A stretch of 52,798 bases of DNA from an uncultured Hyphomicrobiales bacterium (GTDB lineage Bacteria > Pseudomonadota > Alphaproteobacteria > Rhizobiales > Beijerinckiaceae). The notes beneath the pieces are model-generated. The model worked only from the letters and a program-made list of their open reading frames with translations, was not told where the DNA came from and did not search any database. The stretch's first letter is position 1. The number at the start of each line of letters is the position of its first letter. The translations under genes were made by a program, and so were the position numbers. The DNA is taken from positions 1 through 52,798 of the forward strand of contig CAIZEI010000071.1 in NCBI GenBank assembly GCA_903931945.1. The letters run 5' to 3'. Positions 34,510-43,364 of this stretch are shown here, piece after piece.

Positions 34510-35442
34510 CTATTCGGCGGATGCAGTCGCTGGCGCTGGCGTTGATTGATCCGGTTTGCTGATCTTCCGCATCGCAATGCTGTGGCCCGAATGGACAGGC
34601 GCGCTGGCCACTGTCGCCTTTGGCTTATCGAGGTTTTTGAGTTCGCGCCAGGAATCCGTTTGCGCAGCCATCTGCTGAATCGCCGCCACATTCGCGGCGG
34701 CCTGTTCGGGTGAAAGATCGCGCGCGCCCAACTGCTGGGCTTCGGTGTATTTGCCTTCGAGCGACAGGACCATGGCAAGATTCTGGCGCACGCGCGCATC
34801 GGCCTGCGGGCTTGCCGCCGCCTGTCGCAGCGCCTGTTCAGCCGGCGGCAATTGCTTTGTCAGCATGTAGGACAGACCAAGATTGGACAGAACGGAAGGT
34901 TCGCCGGGCATGATCTTCAGGGCGGCGTTATAGTAATTCCGCGCCGAGGCATGGTCGCCGAGGCGGTCCGCGACAGATCCCTGCGCCGAGAGGATGGACC
35001 AGTCCGGGTTCTCGGGCGTATGGGCCTGCGGCAGCACCGAGGCGGCTTCGTCGAGACGTCCCGCATCGGCCAGCGCCTTGCCATAGGCGCCAAGAATCTC
35101 CCTGTCTTTCGGATTCTTGATGGCGACGGCCTGCAATACCGCGACCGCCTGCACATATTGCGAGCGTTTGCGGAGAATTCCCGCATATTGGATGGCGATC
35201 ATTTTATTATCAGGGCTGGCCTGATATCGCTGGCCCCAGACTTCAGCTTCCCGCCGCAATGCGGCGTCATCGCGAGCGCCAGCCGGAATAGAGCCTGTCA
35301 CGTCGGAGTGGTTGAGCGCGCTGCAACCGCCCAGAGCCATGATCGCCATCAGCGCAGCGCCAATCATTGACTGATGAGGCGAGCGAACCGGCTTCAGGTT
35401 CGCCGCGCCGGGAAAATCTTGCAAGGCGTGGTTTCGTGACAT
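34510..35442 (-). CDS. TPR-repeat lipoprotein (TadD-like)
   Basis: 310 aa. A lipobox LGGC lies at residues 37-40 (MALGGCSAL), followed by the VTGSI motif frequent in alphaproteobacterial lipoproteins, then about four tetratricopeptide repeats (SILSAQGSVADRLGDHASARNYYNAAL and similar units between 75 and 230) and an Ala/Lys/Pro-rich tail. TadD-type proteins help assemble the Tad/Flp pilus, but no other tad gene is in the window. The start is uncertain: a second Met (35367) would give a short signal without basic residues, so the longer form is kept. Confidence 0.85.
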   Translation of the reverse strand: MSRNHALQDFPGAANLKPVRSPHQSMIGAALMAIMALGGCSALNHSDVTGSIPAGARDDAALRREAEVWGQRYQASPDNKMIAIQYAGILRKRSQYVQAVAVLQAVAIKNPKDREILGAYGKALADAGRLDEAASVLPQAHTPENPDWSILSAQGSVADRLGDHASARNYYNAALKIMPGEPSVLSNLGLSYMLTKQLPPAEQALRQAAASPQADARVRQNLAMVLSLEGKYTEAQQLGARDLSPEQAAANVAAIQQMAAQTDSWRELKNLDKPKATVASAPVHSGHSIAMRKISKPDQSTPAPATASAE

Positions 35443-35544
35443 CGGCGAACCATCAAATCTGCGGCAGCGGCGCGCGTCCGGACTTGGAGAAATAATCGGT
35501 TAACCCTAATGCTTTCTTAATGGGGATGCGCAGAGGAGCCCGCG

Positions 35545-36942
35545 ATGACCAGTCTGATTGTCAAAAACGCCAAAAACCCCACGCCCGTCTGGTTCGTCAC
35601 GCGGGAAACATGGGCGCAGACGCGTGCGCAATTGCCTGCGGCTGCGGCGCGCTTTGCCGACGCGAACGGATTTGAGCCAACGCCGGGCCGCTTTCTCAGC
35701 CTGCCCGCCGCTGATGGCGGATTGGCGGGCGCGTTGCTGGGGCTTGCCGCGGCCGCCGCGCCACATATTGACCTGCTGGCCCCCGGCAGACTGGCGAGCC
35801 TCCTTCCGGCAGGCGTTTACGCCTTCGCGAACCATCCGCCAGGAGGCGATGAAGCAATGGAAATGGCGGTGCTGGGCTGGGCTTTGTCAGCCTACAGCTT
35901 TGCCCGCTACAAGGCGCCAAAATCGGCGTGGCCGCAGCTTGTCGCGCCGAAGGGCGTCGATCTCGATCGCGTGCACAGGATCGCGCAGGCGCACCAACTG
36001 GCGCGCGATCTCGTCAATACGCCCGCCAATGACATGGGGCCGGACGCGCTTGAGGCGGCGGCTAGCGCGCTCGCCAAAACACATCGTGCGAAAATCAGGA
36101 CTGTTCGCGGCGCCGATCTTCTGAAGAAAAATTTTCCGCTGATTCATGCGGTCGGGCGCGCCGCCGCGCAGGAGCCGCGCATATGCGATCTGACATGGGG
36201 CGACGCAAAAGCGCCGCGCGTGACGCTCGTCGGCAAGGGTGTCTGTTTCGACACCGGCGGGCTCGATATCAAGCCATCGAGCGCCATGCTGCTGATGAAA
36301 AAGGACATGGCTGGAGCCGCGACCGCTCTTGCGCTGGCCCACATGATTATGGACGCGAAGCTGCCTGTGCGTCTGCGCGTGCTTTTGCCCATTGTCGAGA
36401 ATTCCATCGCAGGCGACGCTTTCCGGCCTGGCGATATCTATCCAAGCCGCAAGGGCCATACGGTCGAGATCGGCAACACCGATGCCGAGGGGCGATTGAT
36501 TCTCGCGGACGCGCTCGCGCTGGCCGATGAGGAAGCGCCAGATCTGCTGTTTGATTTTGCGACGCTGACCGGCGCGGCGCGCGTCGCTTTGGGTCCCGAT
36601 CTCCCGCCCTTCTACACGATGGATGACGCTCTGGCCGGCGAGATCGCGCAGCACGGCGCGGCGACCGCCGATCCTGTCTGGCGTCTGCCGCTGTGGGAAC
36701 CCTATGACGCCTTGATCGATGGCAAAATCTCGACCCTTGTCAACGTGTCCAGCGGACCCTTTGCCGGGTCGATTACCGCCGCGCTGTTTTTGCGCCGCTT
36801 CGTCGAAAAGACCCGCTCATGGGTTCATTTTGACATTTATGGCTGGAACCCGTCGACAAAGCCGGGCCGGCCGGAAGGCGGCGAAACGCAGACCGCGCGT
36901 CTGCTCTATCGGCTCGTTGAGACGCGATACAAGCGCTCATGA
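35545..36942 (+). CDS. Leucyl aminopeptidase family (M17) metallopeptidase
   Basis: 465 aa. The M17 signature NTDAEGRLILADAL and the GKGVCFDTGGLDIKP plus MKKDMAGAA blocks supply the two-zinc ligands (Lys, Asp, Asp, Glu). The protein cleaves N-terminal residues from peptides in the cytoplasm. It belongs to the shorter alphaproteobacterial PepA/PepB-like group. GAGGAGCCCGCG precedes the ATG. Its stop overlaps the start of the MFS transporter gene by four bases (ATGA). Confidence 0.95.
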   Translation: MTSLIVKNAKNPTPVWFVTRETWAQTRAQLPAAAARFADANGFEPTPGRFLSLPAADGGLAGALLGLAAAAAPHIDLLAPGRLASLLPAGVYAFANHPPGGDEAMEMAVLGWALSAYSFARYKAPKSAWPQLVAPKGVDLDRVHRIAQAHQLARDLVNTPANDMGPDALEAAASALAKTHRAKIRTVRGADLLKKNFPLIHAVGRAAAQEPRICDLTWGDAKAPRVTLVGKGVCFDTGGLDIKPSSAMLLMKKDMAGAATALALAHMIMDAKLPVRLRVLLPIVENSIAGDAFRPGDIYPSRKGHTVEIGNTDAEGRLILADALALADEEAPDLLFDFATLTGAARVALGPDLPPFYTMDDALAGEIAQHGAATADPVWRLPLWEPYDALIDGKISTLVNVSSGPFAGSITAALFLRRFVEKTRSWVHFDIYGWNPSTKPGRPEGGETQTARLLYRLVETRYKRS

Positions 36943-38132
36943 CGACGCAGGCCAGCGCAAAGCCGCACGGCGTCGACTACCGGCTGTTCCTGCCGTTGCT
37001 CGCGCATGGCGTGCTCGTGCAGACCCTGACGGGGGTGCTGCGCGTGACCACATCCTATCGCGTGCTGGAACTCGGGCTGCCCGTCGTCTGGCTTGGCGCG
37101 ATTTCAGCGACCTTCGCTCTGTTGCCGGTGTTTCTTGCGGTCTGGGTCGGCCGGTTTATCGATCAGGGACATGATGCGCTGGCGGCGCGGATTGGTTCGG
37201 CGCTGGCGCTGGCGGCGGCGCTGGGGCTTGCCTTTCTCTCCCCGGGCGCTGTCTCAATACTGGCCTTCACTGTGCTGCTCGGCATCGGTCATCTTTTTTT
37301 GATGGCCTCGCAGCAGATGCTGTGCGTGCGCGCGGCGGGCGATGGCAATCGCGATGCGGTATTCGGCAATTTTCTTGTCACCAATGGCATTGGCCAGGGC
37401 CTTGGGCCTTTCATCGTCAGTTGGGTCGGTGGCGAAGCCAAAATCCCCGACACACGTCTGTTGTTCATTCTTGGCGTTTTGTGCTGCGCCTGTTCGCTGG
37501 CGGTATCGATGTTGTTGCCGGTCGCGGCCAAAAGCGCAGCGGGGCTGGCGCGCAAGGCGACGATACCGCTCAACCGGCTGCTGCAAATTCCTGGCTTCCT
37601 GACAATATTGACGGCCAGCATCATCACGATCACGGCTCAGGATCTCATCACCATTTACCTGCCACTGCTCGGCGCCGAACGCGGCATCGATTCGGGCCAC
37701 ATCGGTCTTGTGCTGACGGTGCGTTCAGCCGCAGCGATTGTTTCGCGCCTGTTTTATGCCGGCATGATCGAGGTCGTGGGTCGCGTGCGGCTGACCGTGG
37801 TCAGCATGTGCCTGTCGGGGCTTGGCTATGCGGCGCTCGGGCTGCCAATGCCGCTCATCCCGATGTATGGCGATGCCGCGCTGATGGGGCTTGGCCTTGG
37901 CGTTGCGACGACGCTCAGCCTGACGAGCGTGGTCGATATCGTGCCTGTCGATGCGCGGGCGACCGCACTTTCGCTGCGCATCACTGGCAATCGCATCGGT
38001 CAGGTGACGCTGCCGTTCATCGCGTCCATTATCGCGGCGGCGGCGGGCGCGCCGGGCGTGCTTGCCGTCATAGGCGCCAGTCTGTGCGTCTCCGCCATCT
38101 CCGTCGGCATTGTGCGCGGGCGGGGGCGATAG
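36939..38132 (+). CDS. Major facilitator superfamily transporter
   Basis: 397 aa with about 12 hydrophobic segments in two six-helix halves. The loop after helix 2 reads GRFIDQG, a weak version of the MFS A-motif (G-x-x-x-D-R-x-G-R-R), and the second half carries the PVDARATALSLRITGNRIG pattern common in MFS efflux proteins. The substrate cannot be told from sequence. The ATG overlaps the aminopeptidase stop. It is the only intact membrane transporter gene I can recognise in the window. Confidence 0.88.
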   Translation: MTTQASAKPHGVDYRLFLPLLAHGVLVQTLTGVLRVTTSYRVLELGLPVVWLGAISATFALLPVFLAVWVGRFIDQGHDALAARIGSALALAAALGLAFLSPGAVSILAFTVLLGIGHLFLMASQQMLCVRAAGDGNRDAVFGNFLVTNGIGQGLGPFIVSWVGGEAKIPDTRLLFILGVLCCACSLAVSMLLPVAAKSAAGLARKATIPLNRLLQIPGFLTILTASIITITAQDLITIYLPLLGAERGIDSGHIGLVLTVRSAAAIVSRLFYAGMIEVVGRVRLTVVSMCLSGLGYAALGLPMPLIPMYGDAALMGLGLGVATTLSLTSVVDIVPVDARATALSLRITGNRIGQVTLPFIASIIAAAAGAPGVLAVIGASLCVSAISVGIVRGRGR

Positions 38133-38214
38133 AACGCAAGGCTTGGCAAGCCATGGAAATTCCGCTTCGGTGGCGTAATCAAATATTTGCAATTTCAGGA
38201 CAGACGGGACCTCA

Positions 38215-38982
38215 ATGAACTTTTTTACCCATGACACCGTTCAACTCGCCTATATCGACATTGCGCCTGCGGGCGTTGATATCGGCGAACCCATTCTCCT
38301 CATTCATGGCTTCGCCTCGTCCCACGCCGTGAATTGGGTGAATACGCTCTGGGTGAAAACTTTGACCGCTGCCGGTCGCCCCGTGATCGCCTTCGACAAT
38401 CGCGGGCATGGCCAGAGCGACAAGCCGCACGACCCCGCCAGCTACGCATTGCCCCGAATGGCTGGCGATGCGCTGGCCTTGCTCGATCATCTGGGCATCC
38501 CGCGCGCCGACGTGATGGGCTATTCAATGGGCGCCCGGATTGCCGCCTTTCTGGCGCTGGCGCATCCAGATCGCGTGCGATCGGTGGTGCTTGGCGGGCT
38601 TGGACAGCATCTTGTTTCGCAGTCGGGACTGTCGCTCGCCATCGCCGAGGCGATGGACGCCCCGGCTCTGGAGAGCCTGACCGACCCGACGCAACGCATG
38701 TTCCGCGCTTTCGCCGACGCTAATGGCGCAGACCGGCTGGCCTTGTCCGCCTGCATTCGCGGCGCGCGCGATATTATGAGCGCCGAAGATGTCGGTCGCA
38801 TTGCGTGCCCGATGCTGGTCGCCATCGGCACGAAAGACGCGATTGCCGGCGACCCCCACCAACTCGCAGCGCTCAACCCCCGCGCTCGCGCGCTCGACAT
38901 ACCCGGACGCGATCACAATCTGGCCGTCGGCGACAAGGTCTTCAAACAGGGCGTGCTGGATTTTTTGTCGGAACGCGGCTGA
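38215..38982 (+). CDS. Alpha/beta-fold hydrolase
   Basis: 255 aa. Nucleophile elbow GYSMGAR with Ser104, the oxyanion strand LLIHGFASSH, acid residue in VAIGTKDAIAG and the catalytic His in PGRDHNLAVGD complete the canonical triad. The cap region is short, resembling esterases or 3-oxoadipate-enol-lactonase-like proteins. The gene is 82 bp after the MFS gene and ends 3 bp from the convergent dehydrogenase gene. The substrate is not known. Confidence 0.9.
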   Translation: MNFFTHDTVQLAYIDIAPAGVDIGEPILLIHGFASSHAVNWVNTLWVKTLTAAGRPVIAFDNRGHGQSDKPHDPASYALPRMAGDALALLDHLGIPRADVMGYSMGARIAAFLALAHPDRVRSVVLGGLGQHLVSQSGLSLAIAEAMDAPALESLTDPTQRMFRAFADANGADRLALSACIRGARDIMSAEDVGRIACPMLVAIGTKDAIAGDPHQLAALNPRARALDIPGRDHNLAVGDKVFKQGVLDFLSERG

Positions 38983-38985
38983 GCC

Positions 38986-39969
38986 TCACACTTCGATCAG
39001 GCAACCTGGCGGCGGCGTTGACCCATCGAGCGCGGCAATCACGCATCGCGCGGCAATCAGATTGGTGCGCGCCAACCCCTCGCGCGTGGAAGCGGCGGAA
39101 TGCGGCGTGCCCACAACATTGGGCAGAGCAAGCAATTCCAGCGCGACTGGCTTGAGGGCAGGGTCCGTCTCGCTCTCATAGACATCGAGGCCTGCGCCGC
39201 CAAGTTTGCCGCTGCGCAGGGCTTTGAGCAACGCCGCATCATCCACCAGGCCGCCACGCCCGGCGTTGATCAGAATGGCGCCCGATTTCATTGTGGCGAG
39301 TTCGCGTTCGCCAATCATGTGACGCGTCTGCGGGTTGAGTGGCGCGTGCAGGCTGATAAAATCGCTTTCCTGCAATACGGACGCGAGGTCGGTCAACCGA
39401 ATTGCGTTTGCGCCGGCGAAATCCGCGTCCGGGCGCGGCGTCGCCGCCAACGTCCGGGTCGCAAAGCCACGCAACCGCCGCGCCAGCGCGCGGCCTGTGC
39501 GGCCAAGACCGACGATGCCAACCGTCTTGCCATAGAGGTCGCCGCTGACGCGGATCGACCAATCGCCAGCGAGCATCGCCAGGTGTTGTTCGCGCACCCG
39601 CCGCGCGACCGCCAGCATCAGGCCGATGACGTGGTCGGCGACAGATTCGTCATTGCCGCCCGACGCAATCATCGCCGCGCCGCCGCGCTCTGCGATGGCT
39701 TTAACATCGAGCCGTTCATAGCCGACGCCGCGCCGCACGAAGACCTTGCAGGCGGGCGCGGCCTCCACCAGCGCGCGCGTGACATCGGCCTGCGGGCCAA
39801 TGATCCAGCCCGCGCAATCGCCGAGCAGGGCGGCAAGGTCGTCGCGCGACAGGCTGCTTTCCGCAACGCCGGGCAACACCGGCTCGCACCCGTTTGCGCG
39901 CAGAAACGCCAGCGCCGCCGCATCGAAATTCGGCGGCGTGATAAGGATTTTTCGGGTGCTCGCGCTCAT
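38986..39969 (-). CDS. D-2-hydroxyacid dehydrogenase (phosphoglycerate dehydrogenase-like)
   Basis: 327 aa. NAD-binding loop GIVGLGRTG, catalytic Arg in NAGRGGLVDD, Glu in DVYESETDP and His in GTPHSAAS are all in place, the hallmark triad of the D-isomer-specific 2-hydroxyacid dehydrogenase family. It lacks the ACT domain of SerA. Possible substrates are phosphoglycerate, glycerate, hydroxypyruvate or a D-2-hydroxy acid of the nearby pathways. It starts immediately after the gpmI stop (39971-39973), so it is co-transcribed with gpmI, which makes a glycerate-related activity attractive. Confidence 0.92.
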   Translation of the reverse strand: MSASTRKILITPPNFDAAALAFLRANGCEPVLPGVAESSLSRDDLAALLGDCAGWIIGPQADVTRALVEAAPACKVFVRRGVGYERLDVKAIAERGGAAMIASGGNDESVADHVIGLMLAVARRVREQHLAMLAGDWSIRVSGDLYGKTVGIVGLGRTGRALARRLRGFATRTLAATPRPDADFAGANAIRLTDLASVLQESDFISLHAPLNPQTRHMIGERELATMKSGAILINAGRGGLVDDAALLKALRSGKLGGAGLDVYESETDPALKPVALELLALPNVVGTPHSAASTREGLARTNLIAARCVIAALDGSTPPPGCLIEV

Positions 39970-39970
39970 T

Positions 39971-41488
39971 TCAGCGCAGCAGGTTCTGGCCGGTCATTTC
40001 CCTGGGTTGCGGCAGTTCCATCATCGCCAGCAACGTCGGCGCGAGATCGGCGAGCCTGCCGCTGGAGAGCGATTTTGCTCCCGCGCCAAAGGCCAGCAGC
40101 GGCACTGGATTTGTAGTGTGCGATGTGTGCGGGCCACCCGTTTCAGGGTCGCGCATCATCTCGCAATTGCCATGATCGGCAGTGGCGAGCAACGCGCCGC
40201 CGCTCTTTTCGATTGCGGCGACAATGCGTCCGAGCCCGGCGTCAACCGTTTCCACCGCCTTGATGGCGGCTGACAGAACGCCGGTGTGGCCGACCATATC
40301 GGGATTGGCGAAATTGAGAACGATCAAATCGTATTTGCCCGAGTCAATCGCCGCGACGGCCTTGTCCGTCAGTTCGGACGCCGACATTTCGGGTTGCAGA
40401 TCGTAGGTTGCGACCTTCGGGCTGGGGACCATGATGCGGTCTTCGCCCGTATAAGCAGCCTCTTCGCCGCCGTTCAGGAAATAGGTGACGTGCGGATATT
40501 TTTCGGTTTCCGCCATGCGCAATTGCGTGCGACCGGCCTTCGCCACAACCGCGCCCAGCACATTGTCGAGACTTTGCGGCTGGAACAGTGTCAGCAAAAA
40601 CGGATCGAGCGCCACGCTATATTGCGTCATGCCGGCGGCTGCGGCGAATTTGACCATACGTTTGCGCTCAAACCCTTTGAAGGCGGGGTCGAGCAGCGCG
40701 GCGAGAATTTCGCGCACGCGATCGGCGCGGAAGTTGATGCACAAAATGCCGTCGCCGTCTTTCATGCCCTGGTAATCGCCAATGACCGAGGGCTCAACGA
40801 ATTCATCGCTCTTGTCATGTTTATAGCTGTCGAGCACCGCCGCGACCGGGTCGCTGAAGCGCGCTCCCGTGCCGTCCATCATCAGATCATAGGCGCGCGA
40901 CACGCGTTCCCATCTGTTGTCGCGGTCCATGGCCCAATAGCGTCCGCAGACGGTCGCGATCCGCACGGACGGCGGCAGGGCGGCGACCAGACGCCTGATG
41001 TCCTCATCGGCGGAACGGGGCGGCGTATCGCGCCCGTCGGTCAGCGCATGAATCCAGGTTTTCACGCCCGCCGAGGCGACAAAGGCTGATATCGCAGCCG
41101 CATGGTCCTGATGCGAATGCACGCCGCCGGGCGATATCAGACCCAGAATATGGCAGGCGCCGTTGGAGGCGCGCAGCTTTTCAACGAACGTGCGAAGTTC
41201 GGCAATGCTGGCAAGGCCGCCGGACTCAATCGCATCGCTGATGCGCGGCAGGTCCTGCATCACAACGCGGCCCGCCCCGATGTTGAGATGCCCGACCTCC
41301 GAATTGCCCATCTGGCCATTGGGCAGACCGACATCGCGTCCCGACGTGTCCAGAAGGGCGTGCGGGCCTTGCGACCACAGCCGGTCGAAAGTGGGGGTGT
41401 TGGCTTGCAGCACGGCGTTGTCGGCGCGCTCCTCGCGCCAGCCCCAGCCATCGAGGACAACGAGCATGACGGGGCGGCGATGTTGCAT
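39971..41488 (-). CDS. gpmI: 2,3-bisphosphoglycerate-independent phosphoglycerate mutase
   Basis: 505 aa, the usual length. The metal-binding VVLDGWGWREE begins at residue 10, the phosphorylated nucleophile Ser63 lies in QMGNSEVGHLNIG, and the later ALTDGRDTPP, RYWAMDRDNRWER, GDYQ and DHGNCEMM...GPHTSHTT blocks match the alkaline-phosphatase-fold enzyme. It interconverts 3- and 2-phosphoglycerate in glycolysis and gluconeogenesis. No clear Shine-Dalgarno is seen before the ATG. It is followed directly by the D-2-hydroxyacid dehydrogenase gene. Confidence 0.97.
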   Translation of the reverse strand: MQHRRPVMLVVLDGWGWREERADNAVLQANTPTFDRLWSQGPHALLDTSGRDVGLPNGQMGNSEVGHLNIGAGRVVMQDLPRISDAIESGGLASIAELRTFVEKLRASNGACHILGLISPGGVHSHQDHAAAISAFVASAGVKTWIHALTDGRDTPPRSADEDIRRLVAALPPSVRIATVCGRYWAMDRDNRWERVSRAYDLMMDGTGARFSDPVAAVLDSYKHDKSDEFVEPSVIGDYQGMKDGDGILCINFRADRVREILAALLDPAFKGFERKRMVKFAAAAGMTQYSVALDPFLLTLFQPQSLDNVLGAVVAKAGRTQLRMAETEKYPHVTYFLNGGEEAAYTGEDRIMVPSPKVATYDLQPEMSASELTDKAVAAIDSGKYDLIVLNFANPDMVGHTGVLSAAIKAVETVDAGLGRIVAAIEKSGGALLATADHGNCEMMRDPETGGPHTSHTTNPVPLLAFGAGAKSLSSGRLADLAPTLLAMMELPQPREMTGQNLLR

Positions 41489-41630
41489 GGGGGCATATCC
41501 GGGAGTTCAAGGGGAATGGCCGTCGTCCGGGCCACCAGATCGCATTCGAAATATATTCAATCCGGGGTTTGGGCAATTCGCGAGACTTTGTCATTCATGC
41601 GGGGCGGAAGCCGGTGTGGGCGGCGGGGCG

Positions 41631-42062
41631 CTATGGGGGACGCGCTGTTATACAATATCCCAAAGCCGCAATCTTCTCCCGCGCGGCGCTCGCCAGAAAT
41701 CCGGATCGCGTCAACCCGCTACGCTTGGCAGACGCGTCGATGGAATCGAGCATGCCTCGATCGAGCGAAATATTTGCTTTCACCGGACGGCCCGCCTCGA
41801 TCACGAGTGGCACAGTCAGAAAGACAGCGCCCTCTTCAAGCGCGGCAATCGCGTCGGAGTCGCGTCGAAGCTCTTCAAGTCCACGCGGCGAAGGCGCAAC
41901 GCCTTCCGCACGCGCGTCGTGCATCCATTCGCCCAAGGCTTCGACGGCGTTGGCGTAGGCTTCGTTTTCATCTTCGCCCATGGCCGCGCATCCCGGACAA
42001 TCGGGAAAAGCGACGCCATAGGCGCCGGGCCCGCCATCAAGAAGCGCAAGGAAACGTTGCAT
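41631..42062 (-). CDS. HicB-family antitoxin-like protein without a HicA partner
   Basis: 143 aa from the ATG at 42062, chosen because CAGGAGGTTCC lies directly before it and because the upstream frame lacks family similarity. The N-terminal HicB domain (YGVAFPDCPGC at 15-25, then EDENEAYANAVEALGEWM) is followed at 93-131 by a ribbon-helix-helix segment (VKANISLDRGMLDSIDASAKRSGLTRSGFL) that should bind DNA. A HicA toxin (about 60-80 aa dsRNA-binding fold) is not found upstream or downstream. It could act as a free transcriptional regulator or be a leftover. Confidence 0.88.
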   Translation of the reverse strand: MQRFLALLDGGPGAYGVAFPDCPGCAAMGEDENEAYANAVEALGEWMHDARAEGVAPSPRGLEELRRDSDAIAALEEGAVFLTVPLVIEAGRPVKANISLDRGMLDSIDASAKRSGLTRSGFLASAAREKIAALGYCITARPP

Positions 42063-42120
42063 GGAACCTCCTGTCAACAGCCCGCGGCCTTCGCGATATT
42101 TCGCGTCCACAGACGATCCG

Positions 42121-42249
42121 TCACCCGATCCATCCGAGCCATCGCCCCGCCACGACGACCGCGACAAACGCCGCCAGCATCAGGAACGGATAGACGGGGT
42201 TGGTCTGGTCGCCGCCGCTGCCGGGGCAACCTCCACGTTCGCAGATCAT
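42121..42249 (-). CDS. Putative small membrane protein (42 aa)
   Basis: ATG at 42247-42249, stop TGA at 42121-42123. The N-terminal part is short and has two Cys (MICERGGCPGSGGDQ), followed by a hydrophobic segment (PVYPFLMLAAFVAVVV) and a WLGW ending. GCGGAGG lies five bases before the ATG, a good ribosome site. It starts 11 bp after the TctC stop and ends 58 bp before hicB. No family is recognised. Function unknown; the reading frame could be fortuitous. Confidence 0.45.
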   Translation of the reverse strand: MICERGGCPGSGGDQTNPVYPFLMLAAFVAVVVAGRWLGWIG

Positions 42250-42260
42250 TTCAGCCTCCG

Positions 42261-43211
42261 CTACTTCACCAGCAGCTTACGATATTTCTCAACCTCGCGC
42301 GGCACAAAATCTTGCACCCATGAAGGCTGAAACTCGTCGCCGGAGGCGGGCAAAACCGCCAGATCGGCGAAGCGTTTGCGCAGATTGTCGCTGGCGACGG
42401 CTTTGCGAAGCGCCGCGTTCAGAACATTGATTTGGGCTTCCGGAGTGCCTTTTGGCGCGAAAAAGGCGTTCCAGCCCTCCGCCTGAAAACCGGGAATACC
42501 GGCTTCAGCGCCGGTGGGAACCTCCGGCAGTTGCGTCAGGCGCGTGGTCGCCGACACCACCAGGCCGCGCACGCGTTTGTCCTGAATGGCGGGCGCAACC
42601 GAGGATGCGGCGTCGCAGACGCCATCGAGGTGTCCGCCGATGAGATCGGCCAGCGCGGGGCCGGCGCCGCGATAGCTCACCAGCGTTGCGTCAATTCCTG
42701 CCGCCTGCACAAAGCTCTGGCAGATCAGATAGTTCGACGAGCCAACGCCTGCGTGGCCGAGCGTGACCTTGCCGGGGTTCTTGCGCGCATAATCAAGAAA
42801 CTCGGCCGGTGACGTCGCGGGAAAATCATTACGGATGGCGATCACCGGCGAGGTCTTGGCGATCAGGCCAATGGGCGAAAAGGAATCGGGCGTGAATTGC
42901 ACATCCGAAGTCGTCCAGTAAACGGCGGCGTTGGTGCCGGCGTTGCCGATGACGATCGTATAGCCATCGGGCGCGGCGCGCGCCGCCTTGGCGAGCGCGA
43001 TGACGCCGCCTGCGCCGCCGATATTCTCGATGATGATGTTTTGACCAAGAATGCGACCGATTTCGTCGGCGGCGATGCGCGCAATCACATCCGACGATCC
43101 GCCGGGAGCGAAAGGCACGATGAGATCGATATTTTTGGCGGGATAGGATTGGGCCAGCGCCGGACCCGCCATCGCCAGAAACGTCAGGGCGGCCATTTTC
43201 GGATAGGTCAT
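42261..43211 (-). CDS. TctC/Bug-type periplasmic binding protein 4 (Bug-like)
   Basis: 316 aa. Signal MTYPKMAALTFLAMAGPALA followed by the mature SYPAKNIDLIVPFAPGGSSDVIARIAADEIG, with the PGGxxD loop, then VENIGGAGG-like IENIGGAGGVIALAKAARAAPDGYTIVIGN and TQLPEVPTGAEAGIPGFQAEGWNAFFAPKGTP. This is the classical Bug-type pattern and length. GGGAGGGGC precedes the ATG. The gene is followed by a small membrane-protein ORF and lacks a TctA/B partner. Confidence 0.94.
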   Translation of the reverse strand: MTYPKMAALTFLAMAGPALAQSYPAKNIDLIVPFAPGGSSDVIARIAADEIGRILGQNIIIENIGGAGGVIALAKAARAAPDGYTIVIGNAGTNAAVYWTTSDVQFTPDSFSPIGLIAKTSPVIAIRNDFPATSPAEFLDYARKNPGKVTLGHAGVGSSNYLICQSFVQAAGIDATLVSYRGAGPALADLIGGHLDGVCDAASSVAPAIQDKRVRGLVVSATTRLTQLPEVPTGAEAGIPGFQAEGWNAFFAPKGTPEAQINVLNAALRKAVASDNLRKRFADLAVLPASGDEFQPSWVQDFVPREVEKYRKLLVK

Positions 43212-43364
43212 CGTTCTGCCCCTCCCAATTGAGAAAATCTCACAACGGTTCTGCTAAACTGGGGCTGGCTTGTCCAGCGCCGCCCGGAGAAATGCGCATT
43301 TTCATGCAGGCGTTGATGATCGCGTCGTATACTGTGCTCAAATGGACCGGCTGGGGAGCGAACG

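Noticed and set aside
34510-35442. Part of a Tad pilus locus
   Set aside because: No other tad/cpa gene flanks this TPR lipoprotein.
39100-40116. 338-codon open frame on the plus strand
   Set aside because: It lies antisense to the D-2-hydroxyacid dehydrogenase gene, which has all family motifs; arginine/alanine-rich and unlike any family.
42121-42249. Small ORF as a HicA toxin
   Set aside because: It has a hydrophobic segment and lacks the dsRNA-binding fold and catalytic His of HicA.
41163-42323. 386-codon open frame on the plus strand
   Set aside because: It crosses the gpmI start, hicB and the small ORF on the opposite strand, and its sequence is low in complexity.
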